Assembly: GCF_028736115.1 (NCBI RefSeq)
Contig: NZ_CP117877.1
Location: 1,860,001-1,924,000, forward strand
From: Mucilaginibacter sp. KACC 22063
Lineage (GTDB): Bacteria; Bacteroidota; Bacteroidia; Sphingobacteriales; Sphingobacteriaceae
Length of the DNA stretch: 64,000 nt
Reading direction: 5' to 3'
Below the pieces are notes generated by a model. It was given only the letters and a program-made list of their open reading frames with translations. It made no database searches and was not told where the DNA came from. The translations under genes and the position numbers were made by a program. How positions within the stretch are numbered: position 1 is the stretch's first letter; every line of letters starts with the position of its first letter. Shown in pieces: positions 50,868-60,299 of this stretch.

Positions 50868-52370
50868 TCATTTTATTACAAAATCCGATAATTTATCGGC
50901 GATTACCCTGTCGTTTGAAAGGCGCGGAACTTTGTTTTGCCCACCCAGTTTCCCTTCAGATCTCATGTAATCTACAAAAGCATTCTTTCTTAACTCTTTG
51001 ACGATTAAAGGTTGTAAAATGTTACCGCGAATAAGATCGGCATAGTAAATATTTTTTTCCTGTAGTACCTTATCTACCTTTTCAGCAAATACCTTAATAT
51101 CTTTAGGCGGGTTGCTGAATTCTATGAACCATTCGTGATAGGGTAGTTGCCCCACTTCGGGGTTAACCTGCGGCGCTACTGTAAACTCACTAATCCCGGC
51201 GCCTTCTTCGTTCGCTACCTGCATCAGCGATTGTTCTACTTCTTCACCGATTACATGCTCGCCAAAAGCCGATATATAATGTTTAACACGGCCTGTAACT
51301 ACAATTTTGTATGGGTTTTTAGATACAAATTTTACAGTATCACCTATATTGTAACCCCACAAGCCTGCATTGGTATTTAAGATAAGTACGTAATTTTTAT
51401 TCAGTTCGATTTGCCGCAGGCAAAGGCGGGTAGGGTTCTCATTGAAAAATTCATCAACCGGGATAAATTCGTAAAAGATGCCAGAATCTACCAGCAACAG
51501 CAGGCTTTTATCTTTCTGTGAGTCCTGAAACGCAATAAAACCTTCAGAAGCAGGGTAAGTCTCAATAGAATCTATCGGGAAGCCAATGCTTTCCTCAATT
51601 CGTGCACGGTAGGGTTCGTAGTTAACGCCGCCGTAAACAAACAATTTAAAGTTAGGGAAGATGTCCTTGATCTTTTTGCCACCTGCACGTGCCGAAAGCC
51701 TGTCGAAATACATCTGACACCAGGGCGGGATGCCTGATATCAGTCGCATATCCTGATTAATGGTTTCGCCGACAATGGCTTCCACCTTTTCTTCCCAGTC
51801 TTCAATGCAATTGGTAGGGTAGCTTGGCAATCGGTTGCTTTGCAGGTATGACGGCACATGATGCGCCACTATGCCCGATAACCGGCCTGTTGGTATACCT
51901 CTGGTTTCATAAAGCTCGGGGCTGCCTTGCAGAAAGATCATTTTACCATCAAGCGCGTCTGTATTACCTGTTTCGTAAGCATAGTTAAGCAAAGCATTTC
52001 GTGCCGCGTTAATATGCTCGGGCATGCTCTGCTTTGAGATAGGGATATACTTGATGCCTGATGTAGTACCTGATGTTTTAGCCAGGTAAGCTGGTATACC
52101 CGGCCACATAATATTGTCTTCCCCCTTTATGATACGGTCGATATAAGTGCGCAAGCCTTCATAATCGCGTATGGGTACTCGTTTTTTAAAGTCGTTGTAG
52201 TTGTGGATATCATTAAAGCCATGATCTTCGCCAAAAACAGTATTTGCAGCTTCACTTACCAGGTAGCGAAATGTTTTATCCTGCAGTGTTAGCGCATTTT
52301 TACGAATGTTATTAATATGTTTTTGCGCAATGTTTGCGTAAAGCTTTCCAATAAAGGCTTTAAATCCCAT
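50868..52370 (-). CDS. GH3 family protein (acyl-adenylating amido synthetase fold)
   Basis: A 500-residue protein of the GH3 auxin-responsive promoter family, otherwise best known from plants, where it conjugates amino acids to hormones such as auxin and jasmonate. The adenylate-forming motif is YLAKTSGTTSGIKYIPIS, with LFVYGGVNYEPYRARIEE and YPASEGFIAFQD in the middle and TGRVKHYISAFGEHVIGEEVE near residue 370. The bacterial substrates are not known to me. It lies within a leftward operon of a membrane protein, dxr and rseP (gaps 5 and 25 bp). Confidence 0.88.
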   Translation of the reverse strand: MGFKAFIGKLYANIAQKHINNIRKNALTLQDKTFRYLVSEAANTVFGEDHGFNDIHNYNDFKKRVPIRDYEGLRTYIDRIIKGEDNIMWPGIPAYLAKTSGTTSGIKYIPISKQSMPEHINAARNALLNYAYETGNTDALDGKMIFLQGSPELYETRGIPTGRLSGIVAHHVPSYLQSNRLPSYPTNCIEDWEEKVEAIVGETINQDMRLISGIPPWCQMYFDRLSARAGGKKIKDIFPNFKLFVYGGVNYEPYRARIEESIGFPIDSIETYPASEGFIAFQDSQKDKSLLLLVDSGIFYEFIPVDEFFNENPTRLCLRQIELNKNYVLILNTNAGLWGYNIGDTVKFVSKNPYKIVVTGRVKHYISAFGEHVIGEEVEQSLMQVANEEGAGISEFTVAPQVNPEVGQLPYHEWFIEFSNPPKDIKVFAEKVDKVLQEKNIYYADLIRGNILQPLIVKELRKNAFVDYMRSEGKLGGQNKVPRLSNDRVIADKLSDFVIK

Positions 52371-52375
52371 GGGTT

Positions 52376-53116
52376 TCAGACAGTTTCACTTACATCATCA
52401 TCAATATCCAGATGGCTGTATACCAATTTGCGGTAAGCAACGATCAGAATAATGTTGACAAATGGGTAGGTTAAAATAAGGCCTACGCCGAATATGCTTA
52501 GTTTAAAAAAGTTAGCTATAATAATTGGTAATGCTATTAATAGCAGTGTGATAGCAAGTAAAAGTAGTATTTTAAGAATGTTATTTTTAGTGACGAAGAA
52601 ACTTTGCTGCAAAGATTCGATTGGGCCCGAGTCGTCATCCACAATAAAACAGATGCAAAACATACAGCGCAATGCAAAATAAAGGATCACAAACAGCTCT
52701 ATAGTTTCTACAATGTTGGTAGCCAACGGGTATTTGGCCAGCAAGCCATCAAGCACGAACATTTTAAATGTTGTAACGATGATGGCAAACATAATAGATA
52801 TAGAAAGATAGCTGAGCACCATGCGGATCTTGGGTATGATCTGGGTGAACTCAAACTCGTAAAACTCGCTATCAATCAGGGTAAAAATAAGCTTATATAA
52901 TCCAAGCGTAGTATATCCCTGAATAAGCATAATAATAACGGCAGTAACAAAGGCAAGCGTAAAATCATCCTGCGGGTCTGCAAACTGATAAAATGAACCA
53001 ACCAGGAAAATGATAAATACCGCAATGGTTGAGTAAACCATAATGGTGACTACATTTTTCCTGAAAATATCCCACGAAGTTTTAATCGTTTCTGGTACCG
53101 AAAAGGGATGATACAT
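52376..53116 (-). CDS. Membrane protein of unknown function
   Basis: A 246-residue protein with about six membrane helices (near 22-41, 50-70, 95-115, 133-155, 180-200 and 205-228). The polar ends include MYHPFSVPETIKTSWDIFRKN and a C-terminal acidic tail (HLDIDDDVSETV). No family recognised. It sits 5 bp upstream of the GH3 gene and 6 bp downstream of a glycosyltransferase, clearly in one transcript. Confidence 0.78.
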   Translation of the reverse strand: MYHPFSVPETIKTSWDIFRKNVVTIMVYSTIAVFIIFLVGSFYQFADPQDDFTLAFVTAVIIMLIQGYTTLGLYKLIFTLIDSEFYEFEFTQIIPKIRMVLSYLSISIMFAIIVTTFKMFVLDGLLAKYPLATNIVETIELFVILYFALRCMFCICFIVDDDSGPIESLQQSFFVTKNNILKILLLLAITLLLIALPIIIANFFKLSIFGVGLILTYPFVNIILIVAYRKLVYSHLDIDDDVSETV

Positions 53117-53122
53117 ACCCGC

Positions 53123-54091
53123 TTATGACAATTTTAATATAATACGCTTCCAAAAATCCTGCATAAATCCTAAACCGTAAGCGGTTAACTGAATAAAGGC
53201 AGCTGCTATGCTCAAAAATGCAACTTTTAATGATTTATTTTTAACCAGCGAATGAAAAAATATTAACAATATAAATAATGCTAACATTGCATTACACAAC
53301 ACTGCTATTCTCCAGCCTGTTAGGTTGGTGATAACAGTAAACAAAAGCCCAAGCGTAAACACCGCCGGAAAAAAATGCACTGCTTTAAGCTCCTTAGGGA
53401 AAAATTTATAGATGTTAATACGCGCCCTGCCGAAAAAATGTAACTGCTTGTAAAACTGGTAAAAACTGGTACGTCGTTTATGAAATACTTTAGCTTCGGG
53501 TATTAAGCCGATTTTGAAACCGGCGGTATGTATGCGGATGCTGTATTCGATATCTTCACCCAAACGGGTAATAATAAATCCGCCTACGGTTTCCCAAACC
53601 TTGCGTGAAATACCCATGTTGAAGCTACGTGGGTGGAACTGACCAATGCCTTTTTTATTGCCCCTGATACCGCCGGTAGTAAAAGGGGAGGTCATGGAGT
53701 AGCTGATGGCACGTTGAATGGGGGTAAAGCTGGGGTGCGCATCATCCGGGCCACCATAAGCATCCAGCCAATCGGTTTGCAGGCGGTTGTTTACTATCTC
53801 CAGATAATCTTCAGGGATAAGGCAGTCAGAATCAAATATGATAAAGTAATCTCCTTTGGCACGTTCAAATCCAAAATTGCGGGTAAAGCCCTGGCCTTCG
53901 TTTGGCTTAGAATAATAATGAAGATCGAGTTGACCTTTAAAACTCTTGACAATATCAGCCGCATCATTTACTGATCCATCCTCTATTACCAGCACCTCAA
54001 AGTTTTTATAGGTCTGTAGAGTCAGCGTTTCCAGCAGTTCTTTAATTTCCTGCGGACGGTTATACAGAGGGATGATGATAGAGAAAAACAT
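53123..54091 (-). CDS. Family 2 glycosyltransferase with C-terminal membrane helices
   Basis: A 322-residue protein; the start is set at 54091 (MFFSIIIPLYNRPQEIKELLETL), the frame being open to 54121. The GT-A domain has IIIPLYN, VIEDGS and the metal-binding DSD in FIIFDSDCLIPEDYLE, with GEDIEYSIRIHTAGFKIGLI for acceptor handling. Two to three hydrophobic helices at the C-terminus (about 235-310) anchor it to the inner membrane. It probably adds a sugar to a lipid-linked or surface glycan. Followed after 6 bp by the membrane protein gene. Confidence 0.87.
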   Translation of the reverse strand: MFFSIIIPLYNRPQEIKELLETLTLQTYKNFEVLVIEDGSVNDAADIVKSFKGQLDLHYYSKPNEGQGFTRNFGFERAKGDYFIIFDSDCLIPEDYLEIVNNRLQTDWLDAYGGPDDAHPSFTPIQRAISYSMTSPFTTGGIRGNKKGIGQFHPRSFNMGISRKVWETVGGFIITRLGEDIEYSIRIHTAGFKIGLIPEAKVFHKRRTSFYQFYKQLHFFGRARINIYKFFPKELKAVHFFPAVFTLGLLFTVITNLTGWRIAVLCNAMLALFILLIFFHSLVKNKSLKVAFLSIAAAFIQLTAYGLGFMQDFWKRIILKLS

Positions 54092-54240
54092 GCTTAGATA
54101 GGCAGATGTACTAATTTGCAAATGTGCAGATTAAAAGTTGTATCAGGTATGATGTTGAAAAATCTTAGTGATTTGCATATCTGCGATGTACTCATTTGCG
54201 CATTTTATAAAATCCAAAATTGAAAGTCTGAATTCCGAAA

Positions 54241-55191
54241 TTATACCCTTTCTTCAACCTGGTAATTGTTTCTGTCTTGTGAACTGCGCGATACCAGTTC
54301 TGCCACAAAACCGGTTAAAAAAAGTTGTGAACCTACAATTATAGCCACTAATGCAATATAAAACAGGGGATTTTGTGTAGCATCGCGGTAGGCTTCATTA
54401 TGTGCAATGTGATATAGTTTTTCACATATAATCCATATAGCCATTACTAAACCTATAAAAAAGCTAAGCACACCCATGCTGCCAAAAAAGTGCATGGGGC
54501 GTTTGCCGAATTTGCCTACAAAGAAGATAGAAAGCAAATCAAGAAAACCATTGATAAAGCGGCTCATGCCGAATTTGGTTTTACCGTATTTGCGGGCACG
54601 GTGTTCAACCACTTTTTCGCCGATTTTTTTAAACCCTGCCCATTTTGCCAACACAGGGATATAGCGGTGCATTTCCCCGTAGACCTCGATGTTTTTTACC
54701 ACAGCCTTTCGGTAGGCCTTTAAGCCGCAATTAAAATCGTGCAGGTTATCAATGCCCGACATTTTGCGTGTAGCGGCATTGAACAGTTTTGTTGGAATGG
54801 TTTTGCTTGGCGGGTCATATCTTTTAGCTTTCCAGCCTGAAATAAGATCGTAATTATCCTCAGTGACCAAACGGTATAACTCCGGTATTTCATCAGGACT
54901 GTCCTGTAGGTCAGCATCCATAGTAATTACCACATTGCCTTGCGCAGCTTCAAAACCAGTGTTTAAGGCAGCCGACTTACCATAATTTCTTCTAAACTTG
55001 ATACCCCTTATGGCTTGATTTTGACGATGCAAATCACAGATCATTTCCCATGAACCGTCGCTGCTGCCATCATCAACCAAAAGAACCTCATAAGTGAAGT
55101 TATTATCTTTCATTACCCGTGCTATCCATTCGGTAAGCTCAGGTAACGATTCAACCTCATTAAGTAGGGGTATTACTACAGATATATCCAT
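54241..55191 (-). CDS. DPM1/ArnC-type family 2 glycosyltransferase
   Basis: A 316-residue protein with a GT-A catalytic domain (VVIPLLNEVESLPELTEWI, LLVDDGSSDGSW, MDADLQDSPDEIPELY) and two membrane helices near the C-terminus (about 228-255 and 275-298). This is the architecture of polyprenyl-phosphate glycosyltransferases such as dolichyl-phosphate mannose synthase and ArnC, which charge a lipid carrier with a sugar at the cytosolic face. Located 119 bp upstream of the other glycosyltransferase. A hairpin and a promoter match lie upstream of its start. Confidence 0.87.
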   Translation of the reverse strand: MDISVVIPLLNEVESLPELTEWIARVMKDNNFTYEVLLVDDGSSDGSWEMICDLHRQNQAIRGIKFRRNYGKSAALNTGFEAAQGNVVITMDADLQDSPDEIPELYRLVTEDNYDLISGWKAKRYDPPSKTIPTKLFNAATRKMSGIDNLHDFNCGLKAYRKAVVKNIEVYGEMHRYIPVLAKWAGFKKIGEKVVEHRARKYGKTKFGMSRFINGFLDLLSIFFVGKFGKRPMHFFGSMGVLSFFIGLVMAIWIICEKLYHIAHNEAYRDATQNPLFYIALVAIIVGSQLFLTGFVAELVSRSSQDRNNYQVEERV

Positions 55192-55235
55192 TTGTAAAGT
55201 TTCCGCAGTTCCTTAAGACGGAACCTGCGAACGAG

Positions 55236-55243
55236 CAAAAATA
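55236..55243 (-). promoter_or_regulatory. Promoter upstream of the ArnC-type glycosyltransferase
   Basis: The minus strand has TATTTTTG (exact -7) with ATTG 18 bp upstream (55262-55265) in the -33 position. The leader to the ATG is about 44 bp and contains an imperfect inverted repeat (CGCAG-TTCC / GGAACCTGCG). Confidence 0.5.
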
Positions 55244-55298
55244 AGAAAAAGGTTGGTTAAACAATCAGATGGTTACAGCCTGTGTAAAGCAATCAAAA

Positions 55299-56351
55299 TT
55301 AAAGGTTGTAAAACTCGCGGTACCAGTTTACAAACTGATTAATACCTGTTTGTATATCCGTTTTAGGATGATAATGAAAGTCCTGTTCAAGATCTGACAT
55401 GTCGGCATCGGTTGATAAAACATCACCCGGTTGCATCGGCAGCATGTTTTTAACCGCTTTTTTACCTATGGCGTTTTCCAGCGCCTCAATAAAATTAAGC
55501 AGTTTCACAGGCGACGAGTTACCGATATTGTACAAGCGATAAGGTGCAAGTGATGTAGCCGGATCAGGGTTCTTTTTGTCCCAATTTGGGTTAGGCACGG
55601 CAGGTTTATCAATTACACGTATTACGCCCTCCACAATATCATCAATATAAGTAAAGTCGCGCTGCATTTGGCCATTATTATAAACGTTGATAGGTTTGCC
55701 TTTTAATATCGCATCAGCAAAGCTGAAGTATGCCATATCAGGCCGACCCCAGGGGCCATAAACAGTAAAGAAGCGCAAACCGGTTGAAGGAATATTGTAA
55801 AGATGGCTATAACTGTGCGCCATCATTTCGTTACTCTTTTTACTGGCAGCATACAGGCTAACGGGGTGTGCTGCACCTTCGTGAACAGAAAAAGGCGTAT
55901 TGTCATTTAAACCATAAACGCTTGAACTGCTGGCGTAAACCAAGTGCTTTACCTGCATCTGCCTGCAACCTTCCAGTATGCTTAAAAAGCCGGAAAGGTT
56001 ACTCAAGGCATAATCATAAGGGTTAGTAATAGAATATCTTACACCTGCCTGCGCTGCCAAATGGCAAACTACATCAAATCGGTAAATATCAAAAAGCTCC
56101 CGTACTTTGTTACGGTCTGCAATATCTAATTTAACAAAGCTGTAATTAGGATAAATGGTACTTTGGATAGGGGCGGTACCGGTTAGTTGTTTGATGTCGA
56201 TACCCGTAGCCTTTAAACGGCCATGTTTTAGGGCTACATCATAATAGTCGTTAATATTGTCAACGCCAACAACTTCATGGTTTAAGGCTGCTAAACGTTG
56301 TGCAACATAAAAACCAATAAATCCGGCTGTGCCGGTCACTAATATTTTCAT
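55299..56351 (-). CDS. NAD-dependent sugar epimerase, UDP-glucuronate 4-epimerase type
   Basis: A 350-residue short-chain dehydrogenase/reductase of the extended type: GTAGFIG near the N-terminus, VDNINDYYDVALKHGRL, catalytic YAASKKSNE (Tyr-x3-Lys) and GPWGRPDMAYFSF, QRDFTYIDDIVEGVI, IGNSSPVKLL. The combination VDNINDYYDVxLK and GRPDMA is that of UDP-glucuronate 4-epimerases (CapI/LpsL), which make UDP-galacturonate for capsule or lipopolysaccharide. Other nucleotide-sugar epimerases cannot be fully excluded. Both glycosyltransferase genes lie downstream. Confidence 0.87.
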   Translation of the reverse strand: MKILVTGTAGFIGFYVAQRLAALNHEVVGVDNINDYYDVALKHGRLKATGIDIKQLTGTAPIQSTIYPNYSFVKLDIADRNKVRELFDIYRFDVVCHLAAQAGVRYSITNPYDYALSNLSGFLSILEGCRQMQVKHLVYASSSSVYGLNDNTPFSVHEGAAHPVSLYAASKKSNEMMAHSYSHLYNIPSTGLRFFTVYGPWGRPDMAYFSFADAILKGKPINVYNNGQMQRDFTYIDDIVEGVIRVIDKPAVPNPNWDKKNPDPATSLAPYRLYNIGNSSPVKLLNFIEALENAIGKKAVKNMLPMQPGDVLSTDADMSDLEQDFHYHPKTDIQTGINQFVNWYREFYNL

Positions 56352-56375
56352 ATGATTACCGTGTTAAACGGCTGA

Positions 56376-56409
56376 TAGCCCGAATTTATTACAAGAATTT
56401 TTCGGGCTA
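56376..56409. terminator. Hairpin between mqo and the epimerase gene
   Basis: Arms TAGCCCGAA and TTCGGGCTA form a perfect 9-bp stem separated by 16 nt. It lacks a T run on the minus strand, so it may be a transcript-end hairpin for mqo or an mRNA-stability element. Confidence 0.5.
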
Positions 56410-56443
56410 ATATAAGTAAAGTAAATATTGGATATTTTTTGCC

Positions 56444-57937
56444 TTATCCTATAGCTAAAATCTTGGTTGTCCTGTCGCGCGTTTCTGCACTTAACTCCGG
56501 GTTTTTAGCTAATGATTGCCCGTAAGATGGTATCATTTTTTTAAGATGCTCCTGCCACTCTGCCGTTTTTACCTGATCTTTAAAACAACGCTCAATCAGT
56601 TGCACCATAATAGGAACAGATGTTGATGCACCGGGCGAAGCACCCAGCAGTGCTGCAATGCTACCGTCTGCAGCGGTAACTACTTCTGTTCCAAATTCAA
56701 GCACGCCACCAAGTTTAGGATCTTTCTTGATCACCTGCACACGCTGACCAGCAATCTCCAATTTCCAATCTTCGCTTTTTGCCTGCGGATAATAATCACG
56801 CAATGCAGCAAGACGGTCGTTTTGCGATTGTGTTACCTGACCGATTAAATACCGTGTAAGCGGAATATTGTCTAAACCTGCTTTAATAAGCGGGTAAAGG
56901 TTATTCAGTTTTATTGATTTGAACAGATCAAGTAATGATCCTTTTTTCAGAAAGCGTGTTGAGAAACCAGCGTACGGGCCAAACAGCAATGCTTTTGTGC
57001 CATTGATCATACGCGTATCAAGGTGCGGTACAGACATTGGCGGCGAACCTACCGATGCCTTACCATATACCTTAGCCTGATGTTTTTTAATGATCTCCGG
57101 ATTATCACACACTAACCATTCGCCGCTCACAGGGAAACCACCAAAGCCTTTGCTTTCTGGTATGCCTGATTTTTGCAGTAAAGGCAACGCACCGCCACCG
57201 GCACCAACAAACACAAACTTAGCTTTAACCTTATGGCTTAAACGGTTGGTCAGATCCCTTACCCTTACGTTCCAGTTAGTGCCTTTGCGTTTAATGTCTC
57301 TTACTTCGTGCAGCAGGCTCATGTTTACGCCCGGCTGAAGTTTAAGCCAGTTGAAAAGGCTGTTAGTAAGGCTGCCAAAGTTTACGTCGGTACCCAGATC
57401 CATTTTAGTGGCCGATACCTTTTCGTTAACGTCGCGGCCTTCCATTACCAATGGGATCCATTCTTTAAGCAGGGCGTTATCTTCGCTGTACTGCATTTCT
57501 TTAAAGAAATGGTGTTTGCTTAAAGCTTCGTGGCGTTTTTTAAGGTAGTTTACATTGTCATCGCCCCAAACAAAGCTCATGTGCGGAACTTTAGTAATAA
57601 AGTTTTCGGCAGATGGGATCAGCTTATTTTCAATCAGAAATGACCAAAACTCTTTAGAAATTTCAAACTGCTCAGCAATTTTTATCGCTTTAGTAATATC
57701 AACTGTACCATCGTTTAATTGAGGCGTGTAGTTGAGCTCGCAAAAGGCAGAGTGCCCTGTGCCTGCATTGTTCATAGCGTCCGAACTTTCGGCTGCTACA
57801 ACATCCAAACGCTCAAATATTTCAATAGTAAGCTCTGGCTGTAAGGTTTTTAGCATCACACCCAGCGTGGCGCTCATAATACCGGCACCAATTAATATTA
57901 CGTCAGCTTCTTGTCTTATAGATGTTCCGTTGCTCAT
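56444..57937 (-). CDS. mqo: Malate:quinone oxidoreductase
   Basis: A 497-residue membrane-associated FAD enzyme that oxidises malate to oxaloacetate and reduces quinone. Typical parts: VILIGAGIMSATLGVMLKTL (FAD motif), HSAFCELNYTPQ, KFVFVGAGGGALPLLQKSGIPE, GFGGFPVSGEWLVC, VGSPPMSVPHLDTR and the C-terminal SPGASTSVPIM. Length is normal for the family. It serves the citric acid cycle and respiration and can replace or complement the NAD-dependent malate dehydrogenase. Upstream lies a 368-bp divergent regulatory region. Confidence 0.93.
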   Translation of the reverse strand: MSNGTSIRQEADVILIGAGIMSATLGVMLKTLQPELTIEIFERLDVVAAESSDAMNNAGTGHSAFCELNYTPQLNDGTVDITKAIKIAEQFEISKEFWSFLIENKLIPSAENFITKVPHMSFVWGDDNVNYLKKRHEALSKHHFFKEMQYSEDNALLKEWIPLVMEGRDVNEKVSATKMDLGTDVNFGSLTNSLFNWLKLQPGVNMSLLHEVRDIKRKGTNWNVRVRDLTNRLSHKVKAKFVFVGAGGGALPLLQKSGIPESKGFGGFPVSGEWLVCDNPEIIKKHQAKVYGKASVGSPPMSVPHLDTRMINGTKALLFGPYAGFSTRFLKKGSLLDLFKSIKLNNLYPLIKAGLDNIPLTRYLIGQVTQSQNDRLAALRDYYPQAKSEDWKLEIAGQRVQVIKKDPKLGGVLEFGTEVVTAADGSIAALLGASPGASTSVPIMVQLIERCFKDQVKTAEWQEHLKKMIPSYGQSLAKNPELSAETRDRTTKILAIG

Positions 57938-58305
57938 TTCGTAGATCGAACGCTTATCATGCGTTTTCTATTGTTGTGCATATTTACCAAAATATTTGGA
58001 TAGCTGCTTTATCCATGTTGTAATTTTTACAATAATGTTGCGGTTTAAACTTTGCAATTTAAAGTTTAATACCGGGAACCCATTTTGTTAAATGGTATAC
58101 CTTTTTAGTTATGCAGAATTCCCCGTTACTTTATTACTCTTTGCTCATTGTGTCATCTTTAAAAATGTAACAATGTTTATTTTAACCTGTAGTTACACTA
58201 TTTGTTTTACGATAAATGCGAACGTGTGGCCACTATATAGTGTTTATATAACCCTGTTAAACAATTAAAGCCGGATAGCTGTATTTATAAAATAATCGTT
58301 TAATT
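57938..58305. other. 368-bp divergent intergenic region with palindromes
   Basis: No gene is seen. It contains a 9-bp inverted repeat TTAAACTTT-gcaattt-AAAGTTTAA (58045-58069) and a perfect 12-bp palindrome CACTATATAGTG (58231-58242). Both are candidate operators for mqo or the lipoprotein gene; no exact -7 match was found. Confidence 0.55.
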
Positions 58306-58830
58306 ATGAATAGGTTAAGGTTGCTCATTTTATTTTCTGCTGTGTTTATTTTAAACGCATGTAATCAAAAACCTAAGCCGGTTTCTAAGAATATTACAAA
58401 AACAACTGTTACCGTTAATGGTAAAAAAGATAGTGTGATTAACAATACTGCTAAAAATTATGGTACGGCAACTATTTCCGGCCCATGTATGAAAATATTA
58501 TTACAGCAAATACAAGCCACAAAGGAATATAAAACTTTAATCAACGGAGAAAGCCAAAGCAATATTAAGTTTGTCGCGAATTGGGTTAAGGCAGATGACC
58601 TTGACCTACAAAGCAGCAATCCTAAGATAACCAATGGTATACAGGTGCTTGTGGATGATAATACGGAACAGGCTGCTAATAAAATGGCCACCTTTATTTA
58701 TAATAACGAAGATGCCAAACTTTACTTTAACAATGGCAGCGGGCAATACTATGTGATAAAAAATGTCGATACAGCGGCACTCAACAGAATCAGGAATGCC
58801 TGTTATTGGGGGGTGGCATCGCATCAATAA
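58306..58830 (+). CDS. Lipoprotein of unknown function
   Basis: A 174-residue lipoprotein: signal sequence MNRLRLLILFSAVFILNACNQ with lipobox LNAC. The mature part has no recognised domain; it includes KTTVTVNGKKDSVINNTAKNYG, GPCMKILLQQIQATKEYKTLI and a C-terminal beta-rich segment (YYVIKNVDTAALNRIRNACYWG). Anchored to the periplasmic side of a membrane. The oxidoreductase gene follows after 23 bp. Confidence 0.72.
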   Translation: MNRLRLLILFSAVFILNACNQKPKPVSKNITKTTVTVNGKKDSVINNTAKNYGTATISGPCMKILLQQIQATKEYKTLINGESQSNIKFVANWVKADDLDLQSSNPKITNGIQVLVDDNTEQAANKMATFIYNNEDAKLYFNNGSGQYYVIKNVDTAALNRIRNACYWGVASHQ

Positions 58831-58853
58831 TCAATTAATATTAAATTGCCGAA

Positions 58854-60299
58854 GTGTTAGCTAAGCGAGATTATGATGCCATAATAGTAGGATCGGGGCC
58901 TAATGGCCTTGCTGCCGCAATTACCATGCAGCAAGCCGGGTTATGCGTACTGCTTGTAGAAGGTAAAGATACCATCGGTGGTGGTTTGCGAACGGCCGAA
59001 CTCACCTTGCCGGGCTTTAAGCATGACATCTGCTCAGCTATACATCCGCTTGCGGTAAACTCTCCGTTTTTTAGTAAACTGCCCTTACATCAATACGGAC
59101 TTGAATTTATCTACCCGGAATATGCCGCCGCGCATCCGCTTGATGATGGTACTTCCGCCGTTTTGCGGCAATCGCTTGAGTTAACTGCAAAAGATCTGGG
59201 TAAAGATGAATTAGCTTACAAAAAATTAATAAAGCCCCTTAAGGACGACTGGCAAAAGATTTTACCAGATGCCCTGGCACCTTTGCAATTGCCGCAATAT
59301 CCGTTGGCATTGGCCAAATTTGGATTAAAAGCATTGCCATCTGCCGAATGGATTGCCAAAAGATATTTCAAAACTGAAAAGGCTAAAGGTTTATGGGCAG
59401 GTATGGCGGCCCATAGCATGCAACCGCTGGATAAACCAGTTACATCAGCCGTAGCATTAATGCTATTACTTGCAGCGCATGATAAAGGCTGGCCTATACC
59501 CAAAGGCGGTTCGCAAACCATAGCTGATGCGTTGGCGGCGCATTTTATAAATCTGGGCGGTAAAATTGAAACCAGCCTAATGGTCAATTCGCTAAAGCAA
59601 CTACCATCCAGCCATGCGGTACTATTTGATGTTGGCCCGCAGCAGTTATTACAGATAGCAGGGCATAAGCTTTCGTCGCTTTATAGCTGGCAACTGGAGC
59701 GTTATCGTTATGGAATGGGCGTTTACAAAATAGACTGGGCTTTGGATGGCGCTGTCCCATTTACTGCCGAAGCATGCCATAAAGCAGGAACAGTGCATTT
59801 GGGCGGCACTTTAAACGATATTGCCGCTTCAGAAAAAGCTGCATGGAAAGGCCATGTTGCTGCTAAGCCGTTTGTTTTATTAGCACAGCAAAGCCTGTTT
59901 GATGATACCCGCGCACCGCAAGGCAAGCATACCTTATGGGGCTATTGCCACATGCCAAAAGGTAATACGCAAAACATGGTGCAGCAGATTGAAAGCCAGG
60001 TAGAACGGTTTGCTCCGGGTTTCCGTGAGCGCATTTTAGCAAAGCATATAATGAATGCCAAACAAATGCAGGACTATAACCCTAATTATATAGGTGGCGA
60101 TATCAATGGCGGCGTTCAGGATATTGCACAATTGTTTACTCGTCCTGTTTTAAGGGCTTCGCCATACCGTACTTCAGCAAAAGGCTTATATATATGTTCG
60201 GCATCAACGCCACCCGGCGGGGGGGTACACGGCATGTGTGGTTACCATGCAGCAAAAAGGGCACTAAAGGATGTATTCAACCTAAAGCCCGCCTTATAA
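58854..60299 (+). CDS. FAD-dependent oxidoreductase, phytoene desaturase-like
   Basis: A 481-residue flavoprotein starting with GTG at 58854 (no ATG available; MLAKRDYDAIIVGSGPNGLAAAITMQQAG). The FAD motif GSGPNGLAAA, then VEGKDTIGGGLRTAEL, and the C-terminal FAD contact GLYICSASTPPGGGVHGMCGYHAAK are present. The overall layout is that of the CrtI/PYROXD2-like NAD(P)/FAD oxidoreductases; phytoene desaturase activity is not implied without carotenoid genes, and none are visible. The stop is shared with a convergent small gene in a TTATAA palindrome. Confidence 0.85.
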   Translation: MLAKRDYDAIIVGSGPNGLAAAITMQQAGLCVLLVEGKDTIGGGLRTAELTLPGFKHDICSAIHPLAVNSPFFSKLPLHQYGLEFIYPEYAAAHPLDDGTSAVLRQSLELTAKDLGKDELAYKKLIKPLKDDWQKILPDALAPLQLPQYPLALAKFGLKALPSAEWIAKRYFKTEKAKGLWAGMAAHSMQPLDKPVTSAVALMLLLAAHDKGWPIPKGGSQTIADALAAHFINLGGKIETSLMVNSLKQLPSSHAVLFDVGPQQLLQIAGHKLSSLYSWQLERYRYGMGVYKIDWALDGAVPFTAEACHKAGTVHLGGTLNDIAASEKAAWKGHVAAKPFVLLAQQSLFDDTRAPQGKHTLWGYCHMPKGNTQNMVQQIESQVERFAPGFRERILAKHIMNAKQMQDYNPNYIGGDINGGVQDIAQLFTRPVLRASPYRTSAKGLYICSASTPPGGGVHGMCGYHAAKRALKDVFNLKPAL

